Source of the DNA: Neorhizobium huautlense
GTDB lineage: Bacteria; Pseudomonadota; Alphaproteobacteria; Rhizobiales; Rhizobiaceae
DNA: 64,000 nt
Reading direction: 5' to 3'
Assembly: GCF_002968575.1 (NCBI RefSeq)
Contig: NZ_PVBM01000007.1
Location: 1-64,000, forward strand
Part shown: one piece after another, positions 55,465-64,000 of the stretch
How the letters are laid out: every line of letters begins with the position of its first letter
How positions within the stretch are numbered: position 1 is the first letter of the stretch
Made by a program: the position numbers and the translations under genes
The notes under the pieces: generated by a model
What the model was told of the DNA's origin: nothing
Database searches by the model: none
Seen by the model: only the letters and a program-made list of their open reading frames with translations

Positions 55465-55869
55465 TCAGACCTCTTCGAGTTCGACGAGGGTGCCGTTAAA
55501 ATCCTTGGGATGAAGGAAGATGACCGGCTTTCCGTGTGCACCGGTTCTCGGATTGCCGTCACCAAGCACACGCGCGCCCCCTGCCTTCAGCCGGTCGCGC
55601 GCAGCCAGGATATCGTCCACTTCATAACAGATGTGGTGCATGCCACCCGCCGGGTTTTTCTCCAAAAAAGCGGCAATGGGTGAGTCCGCGCCAAGTGGCT
55701 CGAGAAGCTCGACCTTGGTATTTTCAAGCTCCACGAAGACCACCGTGACGCCGTGTTCCGGAAGAGCCTGGGACTGGGACACGCGCGCCCCCAAAGTGTC
55801 GCGATAGGTCGCGGTGGCGGCAAATAGGTCCGGCACCGCGATGGCTATGTGATTGACGCGTCCCAGCAT
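55465..55869 (-). CDS. mce: Methylmalonyl-CoA epimerase
   Basis: 134-residue VOC-fold enzyme interconverting (2R)- and (2S)-methylmalonyl-CoA in propionyl-CoA catabolism. VNHIAIAVPDL and GMHHICYEVDDI supply metal-binding His; ENTKVELLEPLG and FNGTLVELEEV supply the Gln/Glu-type ligands. It is read with rnj (24 nt apart), although the mutase genes are not in this window. Confidence 0.92.
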   Translation of the reverse strand: MLGRVNHIAIAVPDLFAATATYRDTLGARVSQSQALPEHGVTVVFVELENTKVELLEPLGADSPIAAFLEKNPAGGMHHICYEVDDILAARDRLKAGGARVLGDGNPRTGAHGKPVIFLHPKDFNGTLVELEEV

Positions 55870-55893
55870 GATCTCTTCCTTCCGGCCTGACCT

Positions 55894-57561
55894 TTAAAGC
55901 CGCGTGACGAATACCGTGACGACCGGCTTCTTGCCCCATGTTTCGTTGGCGGCGGCGCGCACTGCCCGGCGGACCGCCTCGCGCAGCATATCGAGGTCCT
56001 TGCGGCGGGCGCGAGGAATGCTTTCTACGGCTCCAAGCACGGCATCGTAGAGCGCATCCTCCATGTCCTCGCCCTCGTCATCAAATTCCGGCAGGCCGAA
56101 CGATACCAGATCGGGATCCGTCAGGAACTCATAGCGGTTGTCGAGAAGCACATTCACTGCCACATGACCGACATAGGAGAGCTTGCGCCGATCGCCGATG
56201 CCCATTTCATCGAAATCGCCGATGAGCTTGCCGTCCTTGAATATCCGGCCGTGCGGCGCCTCGTCGACGACTTCAACCGGTCCCGGCGCAAGCCGAAGTA
56301 TATCGCCGTTGCGTACCCGCGGCACGGTCTTGATACCGGCCGATGCAGCAAGTTCTGCCTGCGCCGTCAGGTGCGCAGCCTCGCCATGCACGGGCACCAG
56401 AATCTGCGGCCGCGTCCACTCGTACATCTTGAGGAGTTCATTGCGCCTCGGATGACCCGAAACATGCACCAGCGCATCTGAATCCGTGACGATCTTGATG
56501 CCCTGCTCGATGAGGCCATTCTTGATTTCAATAATGGCCTTTTCGTTGCCCGGAATGGTACGCGATGAGAAGACCACCGTATCTCCGGCCGACAGCGCAA
56601 CGTTGCGCATCTCGTCGCGCGAGATCTTGGCAAGCGCTGCGCGCGGCTCGCCCTGGCTGCCCGTGAGGATAACGACGATCTTGTCGCGCGGAATATAGCC
56701 ATATTCGTCTTCGGCTATGAACGGCTTTAAGCCTTCCATAATGCCGATGTCGCGGGCGACATCGACGACGCGCTTCAAGGAGCTGCCGAGCAGCAGCACC
56801 TCCCGGCCTGCTGCCTCCGCGGCCTGCGCGATCGAGCGGATGCGGCCGACATTCGATGAAAAGGTTGTAATCGCAACGCGGCCTTCGGCTTCTTCGATCA
56901 CCTTGCGCAGTCCCTCGGAGACCTCCTCTTCGGAAGGCGACACGCCTTCGCGCATCGCATTGGTGGAGTCGCACATGAGGGCCAGCACGCCCTCGTCTCC
57001 CAGCTGACGAAACCGATGTTCGTCGGTCAGCGGCCCGAGTGTGGGCGCCGCATCGATCTTCCAGTCGCCGGTATGGACGACATTGCCGAGCGGCGTGCGG
57101 ATGACGAGCGACATCGGCTCGGGGATCGAATGATTGACCCCCACCGCCTCGATTTCAAAGGGGCCGATATTGATCCGGTCACCCGCCTTGAAGATCGTGA
57201 CGGGAATATCGGCGCGGGAGCCTTCGTAGTTTCGCTTCGCTTCCAGCATGCCCGCCGTAAACGGCGAGGCATAGACCGGTACGTTGAGACCCGGCCACAG
57301 GTCGTTCATCGCACCGTAATGATCCTCGTGGGCATGTGTGATGATCATGGCCTTGAGGTTGTTGCGCTGACTTGCGAGATAGCGGATGTCCGGGAGGACC
57401 AGATCGACACCCGGCAGGTCAGGCCCCGGAAAGGTAACCCCGCAATCGACCATGATCCACTGGCGCTTCTCCGGCGAACCATAGCCGTAGAGGGCGAGGT
57501 TCATGCCGATCTCGCCCACGCCGCCGAGCGGCAGAAACACCAGTTCTTCCTGTTTTGCCAT
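55894..57561 (-). CDS. rnj: Ribonuclease J
   Basis: 555-residue metallo-beta-lactamase/beta-CASP RNase with endo- and 5'-3' exonuclease activities, important for rRNA maturation in rhizobia. THAHEDHYGAM is the HxHxDH metal motif; VHTGDWKID and LVHVSGHPRRNELLKMYEW belong to the lactamase and beta-CASP parts. Start at ATG 57561 (MAKQEELVFLPLGGVGEIGM) is family-like; the frame extends 15 codons further without similarity. Encoded between birA and mce. Coexistence with RNase E is usual in alphaproteobacteria. Confidence 0.96.
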   Translation of the reverse strand: MAKQEELVFLPLGGVGEIGMNLALYGYGSPEKRQWIMVDCGVTFPGPDLPGVDLVLPDIRYLASQRNNLKAMIITHAHEDHYGAMNDLWPGLNVPVYASPFTAGMLEAKRNYEGSRADIPVTIFKAGDRINIGPFEIEAVGVNHSIPEPMSLVIRTPLGNVVHTGDWKIDAAPTLGPLTDEHRFRQLGDEGVLALMCDSTNAMREGVSPSEEEVSEGLRKVIEEAEGRVAITTFSSNVGRIRSIAQAAEAAGREVLLLGSSLKRVVDVARDIGIMEGLKPFIAEDEYGYIPRDKIVVILTGSQGEPRAALAKISRDEMRNVALSAGDTVVFSSRTIPGNEKAIIEIKNGLIEQGIKIVTDSDALVHVSGHPRRNELLKMYEWTRPQILVPVHGEAAHLTAQAELAASAGIKTVPRVRNGDILRLAPGPVEVVDEAPHGRIFKDGKLIGDFDEMGIGDRRKLSYVGHVAVNVLLDNRYEFLTDPDLVSFGLPEFDDEGEDMEDALYDAVLGAVESIPRARRKDLDMLREAVRRAVRAAANETWGKKPVVTVFVTRL

Positions 57562-57568
57562 TTCTCTC

Positions 57569-58339
57569 TTATTCCGTTCTGTCGAAAAATACATCACCGG
57601 CGGCAATCGGCAAAATCTTGCCGTGCCCGGTGTCCAGCATCAGAAAACCCTTGTCATCGATACCTGCGAATGTTCCGACAAGCGAGCGGTCGGACAGGTT
57701 TACGGTGATTTTTTCGCCGATGCCACAGGCGACGGCACGCCAGCGCCTGCTGATCTCTGTCATGCCACGCCCCTCGTCCCAAACTTTCAGAACATCAGCC
57801 ATCTCCCTGAAGAGATGAGCAAAAACCTCTTCCGGAGACGCGCCAAAGCCATGATCGGCGAGCCGGGTGACACCATAGGGCACATCCTGCGGCATGTGGC
57901 GGATATTGATCCCGATACCGATGACGAGCGCACGGCGGCCGTCCGGCAGCCCCTCGCCTTCCAGTAGAATGCCGCAGGTCTTCCTGCGTCCGATCAAGAT
58001 ATCATTCGGCCATTTAACTTCGACCGGATCGCCACCCGGCGGCAGCACGGCTCGGATCGCCGCATGCACGGCAACAGCGACGGCCAGGGGCAGCGAGGCC
58101 AACCGTTCAGGCGGAGCCGGGTCGATTAACAGCAAGGAGGCGTAGAGGTTGCCGGGCTCCGACGTCCAGGCGCGCCCTCGCCTTCCGCGTCCGGCAAGCT
58201 GGCGGCTGGCGGTGATCCACAACAAACCGAAATCGCCCGCGCGAGCGCGGGCGAGACATTCGCTATTTGTGGAACCAACTTCGCTCAGAGCTTCGTGGCG
58301 AAACTCATCAAGCGAAAAGCGGCTGCCCCGACTTGGCAT
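57569..58339 (-). CDS. birA: Biotin-[acetyl-CoA-carboxylase] ligase
   Basis: 256-residue ligase that attaches biotin to BCCP (accB, 10.6 kb here). Catalytic segments are QLAGRGRRGRAWTSEPGNLY (biotinyl-AMP loop) and VKWPNDILIGRRKTCGILLE. The N-terminal DNA-binding HTH of E. coli BirA is missing, so it is a group I ligase without repressor activity. It starts 2 nt after nuoN and ends 7 nt before rnj, inside one long minus-strand transcript. Confidence 0.95.
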   Translation of the reverse strand: MPSRGSRFSLDEFRHEALSEVGSTNSECLARARAGDFGLLWITASRQLAGRGRRGRAWTSEPGNLYASLLLIDPAPPERLASLPLAVAVAVHAAIRAVLPPGGDPVEVKWPNDILIGRRKTCGILLEGEGLPDGRRALVIGIGINIRHMPQDVPYGVTRLADHGFGASPEEVFAHLFREMADVLKVWDEGRGMTEISRRWRAVACGIGEKITVNLSDRSLVGTFAGIDDKGFLMLDTGHGKILPIAAGDVFFDRTE

Positions 58340-58341
58340 CC

Positions 58342-59784
58342 TCAGAAGAAGGACTTGGCTGCCGCATTTGCAGCGATGCCGATCGGGCCACCAAAGAGTA
58401 CGTAGGCTGTGACGAAGAGCCCGGAAAGGCCAAAGACAAGGCGCAACTCACCGGAAATGCGGGCAAATTCGCCTTGGGCTTCATCAAACCACATGAGCTT
58501 GACGATGCGCAGGTAATAATAGGCACCCACGACGGATGAAAGTACGCCGATGACCGACAATGCATAGAGCTTGGCTTCGATCGCTGCCACGAACACGAAA
58601 TACTTGGCGAAGAAGCCTGCCAGCGGCGGGATACCCGCCATGGAAAACATCAGCGCCGTCAGCACGATCGCCATGAAAGGCTTGGTGGAAGAAAGCCCAG
58701 CGAGATCGTCCACGTTTTCGACATTGCCGCCTTCCTTGCGGCGCATCGCCATGATGCAGGCGAAGGTTCCAAGCGTCATGACCATGTAGATCGTCATGTA
58801 GAGGACGACGCCGGATACGCCGGTTTCGGACCCTGCAGCAAGACCTACCAGTGCGTAGCCCATATGGCCGATCGAGGAATAGGCCATCAGCCGCTTGATG
58901 TTGCGCTGGCCGATCGCGGCGAAGGAACCGAGCAGCATCGAGGCGATCGACACGAAGACGATGATCTGGCGCCAGTCGGCCAGGATCGGCAGGAAGGCTT
59001 CCGATACGATGCGCACCAGGATCGCCATCGCAGCAACCTTCGGGCCAGCCGCAAAGAAAGCCGTGACGGGGGTTGGCGCGCCTTCATAAACGTCCGGCGT
59101 CCACATGTGGAACGGCACAGCCGAAATCTTGAAGCAGGCGCCGGCTAGTATGAAGACCATGCCGAAGATGAGGCCCATATGCCGGGGCTCAGAGCTCAGT
59201 ATGCCGGCGATTTCGTCGAAACCGGTATTACCGGTGAAGCCGTAGACCAGCGACATGCCGTAAAGCATCATGCCGGAAGACAGGGCGCCGAGGACAAAAT
59301 ATTTAAGGCCGGCTTCCGTCGAGCGGATGCTGTCGCGGTTGAAGGCCGCGATGACATAGAGCGCCAGCGACATCAATTCGAGGCCGAGATAGAACGCAAT
59401 GAGATCGTTTGCCGAGATCAGCAGCATCATCCCGAGCGTCGAAAGCACCAGCAGCACCGGAAATTCGAAGTGGTCGAGCTGATCCGACTGGGCACGGCCA
59501 ACCGACATCACCATGGCGGTGATCGAACCGATCAGAGCGACGACTTTCATGAACCGGGCAAAGGGATCAAGCATGAATGCGCCGCCATAGGCTTCGCCCT
59601 CGCCCGGCATGAAGATCAGCCACAGTCCGGCGACCAGAAGCAGCGCCACCGCAAGACCCGTGACCGTCGACGTCGACTTGTCGCCGGAGAAAACTCCGAT
59701 CATCAGGAGAGCGAGCGAACCCACGGCCAGAATGATCTCCGGCATTGAGAGCTGCAGGCTTAGGGAGAGTATTTCAGCGGTCAT
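58342..59784 (-). CDS. nuoN: NADH-quinone oxidoreductase subunit N
   Basis: 480-residue antiporter-like subunit of complex I with about 14 membrane segments. Typical stretches: [20 protein letters not shown] (with the conserved Glu), [20 protein letters not shown] and [20 protein letters not shown] (key Lys/His region). Translocates protons in the membrane arm. It is the last nuo gene; birA follows after 2 nt. Confidence 0.96.
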   Translation of the reverse strand: MTAEILSLSLQLSMPEIILAVGSLALLMIGVFSGDKSTSTVTGLAVALLLVAGLWLIFMPGEGEAYGGAFMLDPFARFMKVVALIGSITAMVMSVGRAQSDQLDHFEFPVLLVLSTLGMMLLISANDLIAFYLGLELMSLALYVIAAFNRDSIRSTEAGLKYFVLGALSSGMMLYGMSLVYGFTGNTGFDEIAGILSSEPRHMGLIFGMVFILAGACFKISAVPFHMWTPDVYEGAPTPVTAFFAAGPKVAAMAILVRIVSEAFLPILADWRQIIVFVSIASMLLGSFAAIGQRNIKRLMAYSSIGHMGYALVGLAAGSETGVSGVVLYMTIYMVMTLGTFACIMAMRRKEGGNVENVDDLAGLSSTKPFMAIVLTALMFSMAGIPPLAGFFAKYFVFVAAIEAKLYALSVIGVLSSVVGAYYYLRIVKLMWFDEAQGEFARISGELRLVFGLSGLFVTAYVLFGGPIGIAANAAAKSFF

Positions 59785-59802
59785 GTCCTGTCGTGTCCCG
59801 TC

Positions 59803-61314
59803 TCAGTGCACATTGAGTGCAAGGTCTTTCGCCGCCTGCAGGGCTGCGGAATAATTGTTCACCAGCTGGTCTACCGAGGCCGCCGTCGCATCGAAGATCG
59901 GGGCCGGATAGAAGCCATAGAAGATGGTAAGTGCGACCAGCGGATAGAGAATGAGCTTCTCACGCGCCGAAAGGTCGAGCAGACCTTTAAGGCTTTCCTT
60001 TTCCAGCGCGCCGAAGATCACCCGACGGTAGAGCCAGAGCGCATAGGAGGCCGAAAGGATGACGCCCGTGGCGGCGAAAAGCGCGACCCAGGTATTGACC
60101 CGAAAGACGCCGATGATCGTCAGGAATTCGCCGACGAAACCGGAGGTGCCCGGCAAGCCGACATTCGCCATCGTGAAGATCATGAAGGCGACGGCATATT
60201 TCGGCATGTTGTTGACGAGCCCGCCATAGGCCGCGATTTCGCGGGTGTGGAGGCGATCGTAAACGACGCCGACGCAGAGGAAGAGCGCGCCGGAGACGAT
60301 GCCGTGCGACAGCATCTGGAACAGCGCTCCCTGGAGGCCCTGCACATTGGCCGCAAAGATGCCCATCGTGACGTAACCCATATGGGCAACGGATGAATAG
60401 GCGATCAGCTTCTTGATGTCGTCCTGCATCATCGCGACCAGCGAGGTATAGATGATCGCCAGCACCGACAGCGTGAACACGAAAGGCGCGAAGTAGTCGG
60501 ATGCCAGGGGGAACATGGCAAGCGAGAAGCGGACGAAACCGTAGCCGCCGAGCTTCAGCATGACGCCGGCCAGGATGACCGATCCAGCGGTCGGAGCCTG
60601 GACGTGGGCGTCCGGAAGCCAGGTATGGACAGGCCACATCGGCATCTTAACGGAGAAAGCGGCAAAGCAGGCGAGCCACAGCCAGGTCTGCATGCCGGCC
60701 GGGAAGCCGTATTTCAGGAGTACGGTGATATCGGTCGTGCCGGTCTGCCAGTACATGGCCATGACGGCAAGCATCATCAGCACAGAACCGGTCAGCGTGT
60801 AGAGGAAGAACTTGTACGACGCGTAGACCCGGTCCTTGCCGCCCCAGACGCCGATGATGACGAACATCGGAATGAGGGTCGCTTCGAAAAAGACGTAGAA
60901 GAGCACAATATCCAGCGAAACGAAGACGCCGACCATGACCACTTCCAGGAGGAGGAAGGCGATCATGTATTCCTTGAGGCGCTTGCCCACGGAATCCCAG
61001 CTGGCAAGTACGCAGAAGGGCATCAGGAAGGTGGTGAGGATGACGAACAGCATGGAAATGCCGTCGACGCCCAAATGATAAGAGATGCCGGTGCCGAGCC
61101 AGGCATGCTTCTCGACCATCTGGAAGCCCGGATTGGAATTATCGAAACCGATCCAGATGAACAAGGATACCACGAAGGTGAAGGCCGTCGTGAACAGGGA
61201 GACGTTCAGGATATTGCGGCGACCGTAGGGACCCTCCTCCCGCGTGAGCAGCAGCAGCAGGACGCCGACCAGCGGCAGGAAGGTGACCGTCGAGAGAATT
61301 GGCCAGTCGGTCAT
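59803..61314 (-). CDS. nuoM: NADH-quinone oxidoreductase subunit M
   Basis: 503-residue antiporter-like subunit. [20 protein letters not shown] and [20 protein letters not shown] contain the conserved Lys and Glu of proton transfer; [19 protein letters not shown] is also diagnostic. Its ATG overlaps the nuoL stop by 1 nt (TAATG) and 18 nt separate it from nuoN. Confidence 0.97.
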   Translation of the reverse strand: MTDWPILSTVTFLPLVGVLLLLLTREEGPYGRRNILNVSLFTTAFTFVVSLFIWIGFDNSNPGFQMVEKHAWLGTGISYHLGVDGISMLFVILTTFLMPFCVLASWDSVGKRLKEYMIAFLLLEVVMVGVFVSLDIVLFYVFFEATLIPMFVIIGVWGGKDRVYASYKFFLYTLTGSVLMMLAVMAMYWQTGTTDITVLLKYGFPAGMQTWLWLACFAAFSVKMPMWPVHTWLPDAHVQAPTAGSVILAGVMLKLGGYGFVRFSLAMFPLASDYFAPFVFTLSVLAIIYTSLVAMMQDDIKKLIAYSSVAHMGYVTMGIFAANVQGLQGALFQMLSHGIVSGALFLCVGVVYDRLHTREIAAYGGLVNNMPKYAVAFMIFTMANVGLPGTSGFVGEFLTIIGVFRVNTWVALFAATGVILSASYALWLYRRVIFGALEKESLKGLLDLSAREKLILYPLVALTIFYGFYPAPIFDATAASVDQLVNNYSAALQAAKDLALNVH

Positions 61315-63314
61315 TACATTGAGCTCCCGAGCATCATCCAGGTGACGAGGGCGGCGATGCCGATCAGCATCGCGAACGCATAGTGATAAAGGTAACCGGA
61401 CTGCAGCTTGACGACCCGGTTGGTGACGTCGACCACGCGGGCGGCAACGCCGTTCGGGCCGTAGGTATCGATGACGCCGATGTCACCCTTCTTCCACAGG
61501 AACCGGCCGAGCGCCTTGGCGGAGCGGACGAAGAGGAAGTCGTAGAGTTCGTCGAAGTACCATTTGTTGAGCAGGAACTCGTAAAGGACCTTTTGCGACT
61601 GCGCCAGACGACGCGGCGTCGAAGGCGACTTGATATACATGTACCAGGCCGTCACGAAGCCGATCGCCATGGCGATGAAGGGGCTCCACTTCACAAGCGC
61701 CGGCACATGGTGGAATTCTTCAAGAATTTCATTTTCCGGCAGCGTGAACAGGGCGCCCTTCCAGAACTCCGCATATTCGTGACCGAAGAAATAACCTTCG
61801 AAGAGAACACCGGCCAAAACGGCGCCTACCGCCAGCACGTAGAGTGGCGCCAGCATGACCATCGGCGATTCATGCACATGGTGCATCACGTCGGCGGAGG
61901 CGCGTGGCTTGCCGAAGAAGGTCAGGAAGGCCAGGCGCCAGGAATAGAAGCTGGTGAAAAGCGCGGCGATCACCAGAAGCGTGAAAGCAATGCCGGATAC
62001 CACCGAATGGGAGGCATAGGCACTCTCAATGATCACGTCCTTGGAGAAGAAACCGGCGAAGCCGAACATGGTGCCTGGAATGCCGACGCCTGTCAGAGCA
62101 AGCGTACCGATCGTCATCATCCAGAAGGTGATCGGAATATGCTTCCGCAAGCCGCCCATGTAGCGCATGTCCTGCTCACCATCCACAGCGTGGATGACCG
62201 AGCCGGCGCCGAGGAACAGCAGCGCCTTAAAGAAGGCATGCGTGAAGAGGTGGAAGATCGCCGCGCCATAGGCACCGACCCCGAGCGCCACAAACATGTA
62301 ACCGAGCTGCGAGCAGGTCGAATAGGCAATGACGCGTTTGATGTCGTTCTGCACCAGGCCGACCGTCGCTGCGAAGAAGGCGGTGATTGCACCGATGAAC
62401 GTCACGACAACGAGTGCATCGTGCGACAATTCGAAGATCGGGGACATGCGGGCGACAAGGAAGACGCCGGCCGTGACCATGGTTGCTGCATGGATGAGAG
62501 CCGAAACCGGAGTCGGGCCTTCCATCGCGTCCGGCAGCCAGGTGTGCAGGAGAAACTGGGCCGACTTGCCCATGGCGCCCATGAAGAGCAACAGGCAGAC
62601 GACGGTTATCGCATTGGCCTTGTCGAGCGTCATGCCGAAGATGTTGACGATCGCCTGTCCAGCCTCCGGGGAGCCTTCGGCTGGCAGATAGCTGGCGGCA
62701 GCGGCAAAGATCGTTTCGAAGCTGATCGAGCCGAACAGGACGAAGACGCCGGCAATGCCAAGGACGAAACCGAAATCGCCGACGCGGTTGACGATGAAGG
62801 CCTTCATGGCTGCGGCCGACGCCGACGGCTTCTTGTACCAGAAACCGATCAGCAGATAGGAGGCGAGACCGACGCCTTCCCAGCCGAAGAACATTTGGGC
62901 AAGGTTGTCGGAGGTCACCAGCATCAACATGGCAAAGGTGAAGAGCGACAGATAAGCGAAGAACCGCGGCCGATGCGGATCGTGGTGCATGTAGCCGATC
63001 GAATAGATGTGCACCAACGTCGAGACCGTATTGACGACAACGAACATGACCGCCGTCAGGGTATCGACGCGGAAGGCCCATTCGACATCGATGCCGCCGG
63101 ACTGGATCCAGCGCATGACCTCGACCTTGATGACCTCATGGCCTTCACCATGGGCAAGTGCCACGTTGAAGAAAACGATCCAGGAGAGGATGGCCGCGAT
63201 CACCATGAAGCCGCTGGTGACGTATTCGGACGCCTTGGCGCCGATCGAGCGGCCGAACAGGCCGGCGATCAGGAAGCCGATCAGGGGAAGGAAGACGATT
63301 GCCTTGTAGATCAT
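61314..63314 (-). CDS. nuoL: NADH-quinone oxidoreductase subunit L
   Basis: 666-residue distal antiporter subunit with the long C-terminal lateral helix that spans the membrane arm. Motifs: [39 protein letters not shown] and [19 protein letters not shown]. Adjacent to nuoK with a gap of 7 nt, and translationally coupled to nuoM. Confidence 0.97.
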   Translation of the reverse strand: MIYKAIVFLPLIGFLIAGLFGRSIGAKASEYVTSGFMVIAAILSWIVFFNVALAHGEGHEVIKVEVMRWIQSGGIDVEWAFRVDTLTAVMFVVVNTVSTLVHIYSIGYMHHDPHRPRFFAYLSLFTFAMLMLVTSDNLAQMFFGWEGVGLASYLLIGFWYKKPSASAAAMKAFIVNRVGDFGFVLGIAGVFVLFGSISFETIFAAAASYLPAEGSPEAGQAIVNIFGMTLDKANAITVVCLLLFMGAMGKSAQFLLHTWLPDAMEGPTPVSALIHAATMVTAGVFLVARMSPIFELSHDALVVVTFIGAITAFFAATVGLVQNDIKRVIAYSTCSQLGYMFVALGVGAYGAAIFHLFTHAFFKALLFLGAGSVIHAVDGEQDMRYMGGLRKHIPITFWMMTIGTLALTGVGIPGTMFGFAGFFSKDVIIESAYASHSVVSGIAFTLLVIAALFTSFYSWRLAFLTFFGKPRASADVMHHVHESPMVMLAPLYVLAVGAVLAGVLFEGYFFGHEYAEFWKGALFTLPENEILEEFHHVPALVKWSPFIAMAIGFVTAWYMYIKSPSTPRRLAQSQKVLYEFLLNKWYFDELYDFLFVRSAKALGRFLWKKGDIGVIDTYGPNGVAARVVDVTNRVVKLQSGYLYHYAFAMLIGIAALVTWMMLGSSM

Positions 63315-63321
63315 GACCTGA

Positions 63322-63630
63322 TCAGCCCTTCATCATATTGACGTCTTCGACGGCGATCGAACCACGGTTGCGGTAGAAGACGACGAGAATTGCAAGACCG
63401 ATGGCCGCTTCCGCAGCCGCAACGGTCAGAATGAACAATGCGAAGACCTGGCCGACGATGTCGTTCAGGAAGGAGGAGAAGGCAACCATGTTGAGGTTGA
63501 CCGAAAGCAGGATCAGTTCGACCGACATCAGAATGATGATGACGTTCTTGCGGTTCAGGAAGATGCCGAAAACGCCGAGAATGAAGAGGATGGCGCTGAC
63601 CGTGAGATAATGGGAAAGTCCGATTTCCAT
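63322..63630 (-). CDS. nuoK: NADH-quinone oxidoreductase subunit K
   Basis: 102 residues, three transmembrane helices: [40 protein letters not shown] (with the two conserved membrane Glu, one here and one in [12 protein letters not shown]). It forms part of the E-channel/central axis of complex I. Located 21 nt after nuoJ. Confidence 0.96.
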   Translation of the reverse strand: MEIGLSHYLTVSAILFILGVFGIFLNRKNVIIILMSVELILLSVNLNMVAFSSFLNDIVGQVFALFILTVAAAEAAIGLAILVVFYRNRGSIAVEDVNMMKG

Positions 63631-63651
63631 TTCTTTTTTCCTTTTTCCGCC

Positions 63652-64000
63652 TCAGACGCCCTGACCCGGCTTGACCTTGACCACCTCGACGGCGGTCGCG
63701 GGCGTACGGGCCACCTGCTTGGAAATATCCTGGCGTTTGATGTTGGTGCGGTGACGCAGCGTCAGCACGATCGCGCCAATCATCGCCACAAGAAGGACAA
63801 GGCCGGCGATCTGGAAGAAATACACATAATTCGTATAGAGCACGTCGCCGAGGGCGGCGGTGTTGGTGCGCACCGTCGGGTTCGGGATCGGCATGGTGAT
63901 CGACCGCGCCGCATCGGGGGTCAGGACACTGCCGCCAATGACGACGATCAGTTCCGCCGCGACGATCAATCCGATGAGTATCCCGACCGGCGCGTATTGC
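63652..64000 (-). CDS. nuoJ: NADH-quinone oxidoreductase subunit J, partial (5' end off window)
   Basis: The C-terminal part of NuoJ, read without a stop into the window edge: QYAPVGILIGLIVAAELIVV then YTNYVYFFQIAGLVLLVAMI and a basic cytoplasmic tail RHRTNIKRQDISKQV. About 115 of the usual about 205 residues are present, so the start lies beyond 64000. First nuo gene visible here of the nuoJ-K-L-M-N order. Confidence 0.92.
   Translation of the reverse strand, partial: QYAPVGILIGLIVAAELIVVIGGSVLTPDAARSITMPIPNPTVRTNTAALGDVLYTNYVYFFQIAGLVLLVAMIGAIVLTLRHRTNIKRQDISKQVARTPATAVEVVKVKPGQGV

Noticed and set aside
61383-63341. 652-codon open frame opposite to nuoL
   Set aside because: Antisense shadow of a membrane protein gene, strongly hydrophilic and repetitive in charge, no start signal.
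1-64000. Mobile elements, prophage, CRISPR or defence islands
   Set aside because: No transposase, integrase, terminal repeats, spacer arrays or cas/defence gene families were seen; gene content is core chromosome throughout.

Overview
The window is a 64 kb stretch of ordinary, GC-rich (about 60%) alphaproteobacterial core chromosome, most likely Rhizobiaceae (Agrobacterium/Rhizobium/Sinorhizobium group). This rests on recognised families rather than a search: rhizobial-type RNase E ending in WWQRRGFF, RNase J beside birA and the nuo genes, a complex I NDUFA12 homologue, DivK-PleD, GatCAB, methylmalonyl-CoA epimerase, DUF2155/DUF983/DUF1206/DUF1467/DUF3572 proteins, and LexA-type boxes of the alphaproteobacterial GTTC-N7-GTTC form. 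No transposase, integrase, CRISPR array, rRNA or tRNA was seen.

Layout. 0-6 kb (minus): prfB with a programmed +1 frameshift, a class A PBP (mrcA) and an AmiC amidase. 6-13 kb (plus): rne with a long structured leader, a DsbA-like thioredoxin-fold protein, aroQ, accB, accC, aat. 13-23 kb: DUF2155 and NDUFA12 proteins, several GNAT acetyltransferases, gatB, a YjhX/TopAI-type protein with an unusual leader, gatA-gatC, an UPF0173 hydrolase, ruvX. 23-27 kb: two small membrane proteins behind a palindromic CtrA-type site, a TetR regulator, an AEC transporter, aidB. 27-31 kb (plus): pyrB-pyrC-plsY-dprA; dprA reads in two frames. 31-39 kb (plus): topA-rnr-DUF983-NUDIX-MFS and rpmG. 39-42 kb (minus): a candidate sRNA, pleD, divK. 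42-49 kb: a GNAT protein, dinB with a perfect SOS box, an L,D-transpeptidase, dnaE, and a 28-residue membrane peptide with an SOS-like promoter. 49-54.5 kb (minus): PAP2, DUF1206, lolD-lolC, proS. 54.5-64 kb: a second candidate sRNA, DUF1467, mce, rnj, birA, nuoN-M-L-K-J (nuoJ cut by the window edge).

Functional themes are RNA turnover (RNases E, J and R), DNA topology and repair (TopA, YjhX, RuvX, DprA, DinB, AidB, DnaE), envelope growth (PBP1a, AmiC, L,D-transpeptidase, LolCD), translation (RF2, GatCAB, ProS, L33), fatty-acid/biotin supply (AccBC, BirA) and complex I.

The least ordinary signals lie between the large genes: (i) the yjhX leader, with an 8-codon uORF and strong hairpins; (ii) the 28-aa peptide with LexA-like repeats; (iii) two candidate terminator-ended sRNAs; (iv) the TTAA-N7-TTAAC palindrome in front of two small membrane proteins; and (v) two compensating single-base indels in dprA. 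All of these are inferences from sequence alone.
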